The position numbers and the translations under genes were made by a program. Below the pieces are notes generated by a model. That model worked only from the letters and a program-made list of their open reading frames with translations. It was not told the DNA's origin and ran no database searches. Below, in pieces: positions 1-5,774 of a stretch of DNA of 5,774 nt. Position 1 is the first letter of the stretch. Every line of letters begins with the position of its first letter. Origin of the DNA: Candidatus Hydrogenedentota bacterium (GTDB taxonomy: Bacteria; Spirochaetota; Leptospiria; Turneriellales; J094); the NCBI GenBank assembly GCA_003695005.1, contig RFJE01000042.1, positions 1 to 5,774 of the forward strand, written 5' to 3'.

Positions 1-1196
1 ATATATTTTTCTATAGTTTTTGTACTAGGATTTTCTTTTAAATTCTCCCGTTTTTGTTGCGTTAAGCTTGCAATAAAACTTTCGTGATAGTATTGCAAAA
101 ATTTCTCGAGATCGGAATTATTATGAATTTCAATTTGTACTATTTCATCGGTTGTATCTTTTAATTCTTCGATTTGAATTTGTTTTACTTGTTGCCAAAA
201 ATGTTTTCGGTTCCCTTCTAAAACCGCTTGTGATGCTTCGAGAATTTTTTTAGTACTTCTATAATTTTCTTTCAGCGTAACTTTTGGAATGGAACCTTCT
301 TTTACTAGATGTTCAAACACAGGGCCAACCCCTACAGGGGGTAATTGATTTGGATCTCCTACAAGGATGAGTTTTGTTTTTTCTCCAATGGCTTCGAGTA
401 ACGAAAGCATTATGCTTGCTTCCATCATAGAAGCTTCGTCAATAATGACTAAATCGTCCATTAGGGGTAAAAGCTTATTTCGATAAAAGCCCGTTGGATG
501 CCAATCTAACAAATGATGGATCGTGCTACTTTCAATCTTTTCTATTTGCTCTTGTAAATTAGGTAAAAACTTTTTACCATTTTCTTTTAGTGATTCTACC
601 AGTCTGTTGGCAGCTTTTCCTGTTGGCGCAGCCACTTTGATTTTATTTGGTAATATCCCATTAGCTAAATGTACGGCAATCATGCCTAATATTGTAAAAG
701 TTTTCCCTGTACCAGGCCCGCCTGTTAATACCATAATGGAATTTTGTAGGCTTGCTTTTATTGCACTTTTTTGGTCTTGGTTTAATGGTAATTTGTCTAA
801 AGTCTTAAATGTTTTTGATTGTATTTTACGCTGCTGCAATCTAGAAAGCTCCTGTTGGATTTTTTTCCAGGTTATGTAGTTTTTATATAAGAATAAATGA
901 TTTTCTTTTTTGCTAAAGAAAAGAAAATTAGGCTTCTCTAGCTTTGTAGTGACTACCTTATATTTTTCAGCTTTGGTAATTATATTGTGAACCAGGTCGT
1001 TGTCTTCCTCGGGAAAAAGTTTTTCTAAATTATCCTCGTTTAAATCGAGAGAAAGCTCTCCGCGCTTTTGTGCTGCAAAGACTAATGCCGTTAATATTTT
1101 CTCTTCTTCTTGAAAGTGTTCGGGAAATGCTAACAAAGCTGCAAAATCTTCGGGACCTATGTAATCATTTTGAACCCAACTTTGCAAATTAGCCAT
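1..1196 (-). CDS. recD: RecD, exodeoxyribonuclease V alpha subunit (5'-3' helicase), C-terminus beyond the left edge
   Basis: RecD is the fast 5'-to-3' superfamily 1B helicase motor of the cytoplasmic RecBCD complex, which unwinds and degrades DNA from double-strand ends. The first 398 codons were read by hand without a stop or frameshift. Motifs in order: Walker A GGPGTGKT at residues 159-166 (catalytic Lys165), motif Ia APTGKAA at 190-196, Walker B VIIDEASM at 250-257, motif III GDPNQLPPVG at 280-289, and an NYRS motif at 311-314. About 158 residues precede Walker A, as in RecD of RecBCD, where this domain contacts the partner subunits; the stand-alone RecD2 type usually has a longer N-terminus. 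E. coli RecD is 608 residues, so about 200 residues with the last helicase motifs should lie beyond the edge. The ATG at 1194-1196 was chosen because a good Shine-Dalgarno precedes it and it overlaps the recB end by 8 bases. Identification is very secure; RecD1 rather than RecD2 follows from length and the recB neighbour. Confidence 0.96.
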   Translation of the reverse strand, partial: MANLQSWVQNDYIGPEDFAALLAFPEHFQEEEKILTALVFAAQKRGELSLDLNEDNLEKLFPEEDNDLVHNIITKAEKYKVVTTKLEKPNFLFFSKKENHLFLYKNYITWKKIQQELSRLQQRKIQSKTFKTLDKLPLNQDQKSAIKASLQNSIMVLTGGPGTGKTFTILGMIAVHLANGILPNKIKVAAPTGKAANRLVESLKENGKKFLPNLQEQIEKIESSTIHHLLDWHPTGFYRNKLLPLMDDLVIIDEASMMEASIMLSLLEAIGEKTKLILVGDPNQLPPVGVGPVFEHLVKEGSIPKVTLKENYRSTKKILEASQAVLEGNRKHFWQQVKQIQIEELKDTTDEIVQIEIHNNSDLEKFLQYYHESFIASLTQQKRENLKENPSTKTIEKY

Positions 1197-4119
1197 GACT
1201 TACCTCAATTTCGTTTAAGTTTTTTTCTATTTCATCTTGAGATAGGGCTGTAAAATAAACCCCTTCGGGTTTTTCGGGCATCATGCCCCTTAAGTAAAAA
1301 TAATAAACGCCTCCAAAGGATAATTTTGTAAATTGATTTAAAAAGCGAAGTAAGGCTTTCGCATATAAACTATACTGCCAGTGATACTTTTCTTTACGAA
1401 TACTTTCTGATAAACTTGCTTTGTCATAAGCAGGTAAACGATTTGTTTTGTAGTCGCATAAATAAATTTTATTTTCGTGTACAAAAAGCAAATCTACAAA
1501 TCCCTGAAAGTACTCCTCTTGTTTAGCAAGGGAATAAGGCATAAAAAATTTTTCTTCCTTAAATAAGTTTTCTTCGGATAAATCTGCCAAGCACATATCC
1601 TCTAAAAAGGGGGTGTTGAGTGCATTCTGCAAAAGATCAAAAACATTGTCTCGCAATGCTTCTACTCGTTGACCACGGTAAAGATAAGCTTGGTATGTAA
1701 GTGCAATTTCTTGCATTTCTTCTTTAACCTTTTGCTGATGATCACGATCCGATAAAGCTTTCTTATGAAAATAGTTTAAAGGAATTTTTTCTAATACCTC
1801 ATGCACATAAGAACCATACCAAGACCCACCAAATTCTTCGGGGTCAAAACTTGTATCATCATCGTTTCGTGGCAAACTACTTTCATGCGTTCCACTTTTT
1901 AAAGACGAGTATGAAAGCACAGGAGCAACTTCTGGCAAAATTTTTTCTTGATTAGGTAATTGTTCTAAAAAAGAAAAGGAACGTGCTTCTTCTTGCGCAG
2001 GTGGTAAATTTTCCATGTTTTCCAAATCCGAATACGGAATTATGTTTAAGAAAGGAGAAACTTTGTCAGGGAAAAAACATTCAAAACCAATAGGGTCATT
2101 GTTTCTCGAAGGAAGAGAACGTGCTAAATACAATAGAGATTTTGCTCGAGTTAATGCCACATAGACAAGACGTCTTGTTTCTTTTAGCACAAATTTGTCT
2201 CGATCTTCTTTTTTATCTTTTGATTTTGATACGTCAATCACCACCTTATTGTCTTTTTGGTATTCATAATAAGGTTGCTTTGTATTTACTAAAGAATCTA
2301 GAAATCCCGGAACAAAGACTACTTGAAATTCAAGTCCTTTTGCCGCATGCATGGTTAAAATCTGTATTTTATCTTCGTCCCCGGGGGAACTTTTTTTACG
2401 TTCACTACCTTTGAATAACTGAATCAAATCCCAAAGATTTTCTGGTCGCGCTTCGAGAACAGCTTCTTCTAAAGCAGCATAGTTATTTTGTTTCCGGACA
2501 GTATTTTCTTCTTGTTCAAGAAGCGTAGAAAAAAATCCAGTTTCCTCATAAAGAATATAAAACCAATCGGCAAGTTGTTGTGGAAATTGCAAAGTAGATA
2601 GTTTTTCTAAAATCCTAAATCCCGGATGTTCACTAAAGTCTGCGGGTAAAAAATCCATGCGGTAACTTAAGCGAAAAATTTCGCTTACAAAAGCACCTTT
2701 TATATTCCCTTCCCTTTGCGAATCTTGTTTTTCCTGTAGGGTAAACACAGCTTCTGCAATGAGCCGCATTTGATCGGCTTCTTCGGAATCAAAAATAGAA
2801 GTTTCTCGAATCGCAACAGGAAAACCATATTTTTCCAATATTTCCTGAAAGAGAGATATGGATGTTCCGCTTCGAAATAAAAAAGCAATTTCGGATAATT
2901 TTAATGCTGGATTTTTCTCTCTTAATTTCTTAATTTCTCGTACTGCAAACTCTGCAAATGTTTTTCGAATGGTTGGAAGATTTAATTTTTTTTCATGATC
3001 TTTCGAGGTATAGTCTATAAGAGTAACTCGTTTTTGACGCACAGGATCGATAAAATTTTTTTGTGAATTCTTAGGTGCTTGGATCTCTTGGTACTTCGCT
3101 ACATTTAAAAAATAATTTTCTTTTTCTGGTTCTTCCTGAAATAAAGCATTAAAAAAATCAATTAATTCCGGATGCGACCGATAGCAAGTATCTAATACAT
3201 ACTTTTTTCCTTTCAATTCCTCTACTAACTTGTTTTGTGCTTTATTATAATTTTCTACATCCGCGCCACGAAATCCATAAATCGATTGTTTTGGATCCCC
3301 AATCAAAAAAAGTTTATGATATTGATTCGTAAAAATTTTCTCGAAAATTTCCCATTGTATCGGGTCGGTATCCTGAAACTCATCAATAATGGCAACTTTA
3401 AATCTCTTTTGCACGGCATTTAAAAAATCTGGTTTTTTGAGTTCTTCACGCAAGTTAATCAGTAAGTCGGAAAAATCTGCTAAATTACGCTGAATTTTGT
3501 ACTCTTTATAATATGGCTTCCATGCTTTTGCTAGTTTGTAATATAAATCCTGACAGGCAGTTCCTTCTCCAACATATATTTCTTTATTAAATTCCGGTTG
3601 ATAACTCTTAATGATCTCATTTAAATTTTGTTTCACTTTTTTTAACTTTTCGTCGCAATTCGCATACAGCTTTCCACAATCTTCTTGTTCCATAAAAAAC
3701 TTGTAAAACTCGCGAGCAAAGATTTTCTCTTCTTGTATTTCTTCGGGGTCACCTTCAAACACGACTTGAAATGAGTAGTCATTAAGCATGCGTTGCGAAA
3801 AACTGTGGATTGTCGAAATCGTAGCATTTTCAAAATCTAATAACGCTGTTTGTAAAGAGGCTTTCTCTTCTGGTTTTAATTGTTCTTCTGTTATAGGGTT
3901 TACGTTATCTTTGATTGATTTTTGTAATAAGTTCCGAATTCTTTCTTTCATTTCCGTTGCCGCTTTGTTGGTAAAGGTAACCACTAGAATTTCTGAAATA
4001 GAAAGTTTTTCTTCTAATAAAAATCGAATCACGAGTCGTTCAAGAGTATATGTTTTTCCCGTTCCTGCCGAAGCTTCAATTACACCATGAGTAGATAAAT
4101 CAATATCTGTTATCTCCAT
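1189..4119 (-). CDS. recB: RecB, exodeoxyribonuclease V beta subunit (3'-5' helicase and nuclease), complete
   Basis: RecB is the UvrD-like 3'-to-5' helicase and the only nuclease of RecBCD; known members also load RecA. Seen in the 976 residues: Walker A ASAGTGKT at 16-23, motif Ia VVTFTNKAA at 46-54, STIHSFSQRML at 102-112, Walker B IDEFQDTDPIQ at 245-255, motif III GDPKQSIYGFRGAD at 274-287, CYRS at 312-315, motif V LTMHAAKGLEF at 588-598, and motif VI RRLVYVALTRAK at 649-660. The C-terminal nuclease domain keeps the residues matching E. coli His956, Asp1067, Asp1080 and Lys1082: His773 (YVHEVLE), Asp876 (GFVDLLF), Asp889 and Lys891 (CDYKTN), plus QYSLY at 915-919. The Asp-Asp spacing of 13 is the same as in E. 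coli. E. coli RecB is 1180 residues; the missing length seems to lie mainly between Walker A and Walker B. The ATG at 4117-4119 is the only possible start: an in-frame stop lies four codons upstream and Walker A begins at residue 16. No Shine-Dalgarno is seen. AddA is excluded by the recD partner. Confidence 0.97.
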   Translation of the reverse strand: MEITDIDLSTHGVIEASAGTGKTYTLERLVIRFLLEEKLSISEILVVTFTNKAATEMKERIRNLLQKSIKDNVNPITEEQLKPEEKASLQTALLDFENATISTIHSFSQRMLNDYSFQVVFEGDPEEIQEEKIFAREFYKFFMEQEDCGKLYANCDEKLKKVKQNLNEIIKSYQPEFNKEIYVGEGTACQDLYYKLAKAWKPYYKEYKIQRNLADFSDLLINLREELKKPDFLNAVQKRFKVAIIDEFQDTDPIQWEIFEKIFTNQYHKLFLIGDPKQSIYGFRGADVENYNKAQNKLVEELKGKKYVLDTCYRSHPELIDFFNALFQEEPEKENYFLNVAKYQEIQAPKNSQKNFIDPVRQKRVTLIDYTSKDHEKKLNLPTIRKTFAEFAVREIKKLREKNPALKLSEIAFLFRSGTSISLFQEILEKYGFPVAIRETSIFDSEEADQMRLIAEAVFTLQEKQDSQREGNIKGAFVSEIFRLSYRMDFLPADFSEHPGFRILEKLSTLQFPQQLADWFYILYEETGFFSTLLEQEENTVRKQNNYAALEEAVLEARPENLWDLIQLFKGSERKKSSPGDEDKIQILTMHAAKGLEFQVVFVPGFLDSLVNTKQPYYEYQKDNKVVIDVSKSKDKKEDRDKFVLKETRRLVYVALTRAKSLLYLARSLPSRNNDPIGFECFFPDKVSPFLNIIPYSDLENMENLPPAQEEARSFSFLEQLPNQEKILPEVAPVLSYSSLKSGTHESSLPRNDDDTSFDPEEFGGSWYGSYVHEVLEKIPLNYFHKKALSDRDHQQKVKEEMQEIALTYQAYLYRGQRVEALRDNVFDLLQNALNTPFLEDMCLADLSEENLFKEEKFFMPYSLAKQEEYFQGFVDLLFVHENKIYLCDYKTNRLPAYDKASLSESIRKEKYHWQYSLYAKALLRFLNQFTKLSFGGVYYFYLRGMMPEKPEGVYFTALSQDEIEKNLNEIEVSHG
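1202..1206 (-). promoter_or_regulatory. Shine-Dalgarno site of recD inside the recB end
   Basis: Read on the minus strand, GAGGT lies 5 bases before the recD ATG (1196-1194). It is a five-base match to the usual anti-Shine-Dalgarno sequence at a normal spacing. It overlaps the Glu-Val codons near the end of recB, and the recD start lies upstream of the recB stop, so ribosomes finishing recB can start recD directly. This settles the recD start and suggests translational coupling, which would help keep subunit amounts balanced. Confidence 0.75.
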
Positions 4120-4221
4120 AGGTAAAACTTATATTTTATTTTTTCCTGTCTAATATGTTTTTATGTGCTAGAAATCAGTACTTGACAAAAATCATTTTTC
4201 TATTTAAGCTATAACTTAACG
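4120..4221. promoter_or_regulatory. Divergent recB / hydrolase promoter region (inferred)
   Basis: These 102 bases separate two outward-facing genes and must hold or transmit promoters for both unless transcripts enter from elsewhere. A perfect TTGACA occurs on the plus strand at 4182-4187. Candidate -10 boxes on that strand are weak at the right distance (TTTAAG at 4203-4208, spacer 15; TAAGCT at 4205-4210, spacer 17). The better TATAAC at 4210-4215 is 22 bases away, but sits exactly 6 bases before the hydrolase ATG. On the minus strand TTGTCA (4188-4183) overlaps the same site and is followed after 17 bases by CATAAA (4165-4160); TATAAG (4133-4128) lies 8 bases before the recB ATG. No Shine-Dalgarno is near either start codon; the only purine-rich stretch, AGGAAAA on the minus strand at 4147-4141, is too far from recB. 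The promoter assignment is inference. Confidence 0.4.
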
Positions 4222-5202
4222 ATGCCAATTATACATTTACCCCAAAAAGATCCACCATGGATTCATAAAAGCAGCCATCTTTCTACCATACTCCCTACCC
4301 TTTTGCGAAATATTGATCCCATTTATACCCATAGAACTCGGTTTGAAACCAAAGATAATGATTTTTTTGATGTGGATATTTGTTGCAAGGCATCTAACAA
4401 ACTCGATCAAGCTGTTATTTTGCTTCATGGATTAGAAGGAAGTTCCCATTCGAAATATATACTTGGTATGGCAAAGAAACTATGCATGAATATGGATGTC
4501 TATGCGATGAATCACCGTGGTTGCAGTGGCGAAATCAATCGAAACATTTACTCCTACCATAGTGGCTTTACTCAAGATTTAAAACATTTAGTGGAAAAGC
4601 TTTCTCCGAAATACAAGCAAATTTTTTTAATTGGATTTAGTCTAGGGGGTAATATTCTTTTAAAATATTTAGGGGAAAATTCTCGCATTCCGGCATCTGT
4701 TTGCGGTGCAGTTGCTTTTGGTGTCCCTGTGGATTTAGAAAGCTCTGCTTTCCATTTAGCCAAACTTCAAAACCGCATTTACCTTCAACGTTTTTTAAGG
4801 CAGTTAAAAAACAAAGTGGAGCAAAAAAAATCAGCTGGTTTGCCAATTCCCAATTATGACGAAATCATGAAAAGCAAAACATTTCTAGAGTTTGATAATT
4901 TATTTACAGCACCGGCAAACGGTTTCCAAGATTCACTAGATTATTGGCGAAGTTGTAGTTCTAAGCCATTGCTATCACATATTTGTATTCCAACTTTGTT
5001 AGTGAACCCAATCAACGACCCCTTTTTACCAGCCCCTTGTTATCCGACGATAGAAGCTGCGCAGTCGAAATACTTTTTTCTAAGTACTCCACGATATGGT
5101 GGTCATATTGGCTTTTATGCAGGAAACAAAAGTTATTTTAGCGAAGATGTGGCTCTTTATTTTTTGCAAAACTTACGAGCGTGTACACCAACCTCCAGTT
5201 AG
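4222..5202 (+). CDS. yheT: YheT/ABHD1-family alpha/beta hydrolase
   Basis: This is a predicted serine hydrolase of the alpha/beta fold, in the YheT (UPF0017, ABHD1/3-like) family. Members are thought to act as esterases or lipases, but the natural substrate is unknown for most. Seen in the 326 residues: the family N-terminus (PPWIHKSSHLSTILPTLLR, 11-29), the HGLEGSS oxyanion-side motif at 69-75, NHRGCSGE at 97-104, the nucleophile elbow GFSLGGN at 138-144 with Ser140, the family-specific stretch FDNLFTAPANGF at 224-235, a likely acid Asp266 in NPINDPFLP, and His295 in GGHIGF. The catalytic triad Ser140-Asp266-His295 is therefore complete. No signal peptide or membrane helix is apparent, so a cytoplasmic protein is expected. 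Length is typical for the family. The start at 4222 fits because the family N-terminal motif begins only 10 residues later; no Shine-Dalgarno precedes it. It is transcribed away from recB and ends 9 bases from a convergent gene. Family assignment is firm; the biological role is open. Confidence 0.93.
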   Translation: MPIIHLPQKDPPWIHKSSHLSTILPTLLRNIDPIYTHRTRFETKDNDFFDVDICCKASNKLDQAVILLHGLEGSSHSKYILGMAKKLCMNMDVYAMNHRGCSGEINRNIYSYHSGFTQDLKHLVEKLSPKYKQIFLIGFSLGGNILLKYLGENSRIPASVCGAVAFGVPVDLESSAFHLAKLQNRIYLQRFLRQLKNKVEQKKSAGLPIPNYDEIMKSKTFLEFDNLFTAPANGFQDSLDYWRSCSSKPLLSHICIPTLLVNPINDPFLPAPCYPTIEAAQSKYFFLSTPRYGGHIGFYAGNKSYFSEDVALYFLQNLRACTPTSS

Positions 5203-5211
5203 CACAGACTC

Positions 5212-5774
5212 TTACCTTAGGCCAATCGACATATCCCACGGAGAAGGCCAATATTTCCTTTCGCTAATTAAAATTTTTCGGGATATTGCAAAATCAGCCA
5301 TGCGATCTAAATATTTTCCTAAAAAGCGTTTTACCACAAGATCGGCAGGTAAATCTGCTATCGTCAATCCCATCATCCCACCTATTTGCATCAGACGAAA
5401 TTGCTGCATATCTTCGACGTCAATAGGGGATACCTTTTTTAATTCTTCTACTTCGGAATGAGTTAAATAAAAAGAAATACTTATTTTTTGCCGGCCGCGC
5501 GATACTTTTGCAAAAGCATCAAACCAGTACGTTTTTTCCTTAAGTTCCTTTTCCGGATCTTTACAAGGAGGGATTTCTACAATTTCTGCTAAATTCGTAT
5601 TTTCTTCTAAATTCCAAAATTCATATAAATCTTGTAGTGCGCTAAATAGTCCATACTGCAAATCTTCCATAGCCACTTTTTTCTCTAAATAAAGAGATCC
5701 TGCAATCATAAACATAAGCACAATTTTTTTCTTTAGCCTATCGAGTAGTTCATCAACATCAGCACCTGTGGTAC
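5212..5774 (-). CDS. Hypothetical protein, 3' part; N-terminus beyond the right edge
   Basis: I do not recognise this gene. The reading frame is open from the TAA at 5214-5212 to the right edge, giving 186 complete codons. A GTG at 5721-5719 could serve as a start and would leave 169 residues. However, the 17 codons before it read as a plausible charged helix (GADVDELLDRLKKK), and no Shine-Dalgarno precedes the GTG, so the true start is probably outside the window. The visible part is soluble-looking and mixed in charge. It has a short hydrophobic patch (VLMFMIAGSLYL) too short for a membrane helix, an acidic middle region, a segment with alternating hydrophobic residues (RQKISISFYL) that suggests a beta strand, and a helical-looking C-terminal half ending in a Trp/Pro-rich tail (YWPSPWDM). 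No catalytic motif, metal-binding cluster or repeat is seen. It converges on the hydrolase gene. Coding status is supported by the long open frame and reasonable composition. Confidence 0.75.
   Translation of the reverse strand, partial: TTGADVDELLDRLKKKIVLMFMIAGSLYLEKKVAMEDLQYGLFSALQDLYEFWNLEENTNLAEIVEIPPCKDPEKELKEKTYWFDAFAKVSRGRQKISISFYLTHSEVEELKKVSPIDVEDMQQFRLMQIGGMMGLTIADLPADLVVKRFLGKYLDRMADFAISRKILISERKYWPSPWDMSIGLR

Noticed and set aside
329..340. Hairpin CCCC-TACA-GGGG
   Set aside because: It falls in the conserved PPVGVG motif of recD, so glycine and proline codons explain it; no T run follows.
523..879. Plus-strand open frame of 118 codons
   Set aside because: It lies antisense to the Walker A region of recD, whose motifs prove the minus-strand frame. 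Its Cys- and Ser-rich, low-charge product is typical of a shadow frame.
1276..1288. Near-perfect palindrome GGGCATCATGCCC as a possible terminator or operator
   Set aside because: It lies well inside recB, encodes ordinary residues (Arg-Gly-Met-Met-Pro), has a one-base loop and no T run. Most likely chance.
3788..4090. Plus-strand open frame of 100 codons
   Set aside because: Antisense to the N-terminal helicase motifs of recB, with no ribosome site or recognisable domain.
4823..4830. Run of eight A in the hydrolase gene (and a run of eight T at 2986-2993 in recB) as phase-variable tracts
   Set aside because: Both genes are in frame across the runs, and such runs are expected at lysine codons in AT-rich DNA; there is no other sign of phase variation.
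5096..5461. Plus-strand open frame of 121 codons
   Set aside because: It straddles the end of the hydrolase gene in another frame and the antisense of the convergent gene; its content is explained by both.

Overview
No previously undescribed system is visible here. The window is an ordinary AT-rich bacterial chromosomal segment, roughly one third G+C by eye, and almost entirely coding. It holds four protein genes: the 5' two thirds of recD, a complete recB, a complete yheT-type alpha/beta hydrolase, and the 3' part of a gene I do not recognise. I see no RNA gene, mobile element, CRISPR array or significant repeat.

Layout. From the left edge to 1196, minus strand, lies recD (RecBCD alpha subunit), whose C-terminus is beyond the edge. 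It overlaps by 8 bases the end of recB (1189-4119, minus strand), so the two form a translationally coupled recB-recD operon read right to left. A 102-base divergent intergenic region (4120-4221) is the only non-coding stretch of any size and should hold the promoters for both directions. The hydrolase (4222-5202, plus strand) then meets a minus-strand gene (5212 to beyond the right edge) tail to tail, with 9 bases between the stop codons.

Function. RecB and RecD are two of the three subunits of the RecBCD helicase/nuclease, which processes double-strand DNA ends for recombination and degrades foreign linear DNA. All helicase motifs expected in the visible parts are intact. The four nuclease residues of RecB known from the E. 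coli enzyme (His, Asp, Asp, Lys) are all present, so the complex is probably active. RecC, the third subunit, is not in the window. The hydrolase has no obvious functional link to recombination and is probably only a neighbour.

Organism. A RecBCD (not AddAB) system, low G+C and short intergenic gaps fit a low-GC Gram-negative-type bacterium. A Leptospira-like spirochaete is my best guess, but a low-GC gammaproteobacterium or chlamydia-like organism cannot be excluded from sequence reading alone.
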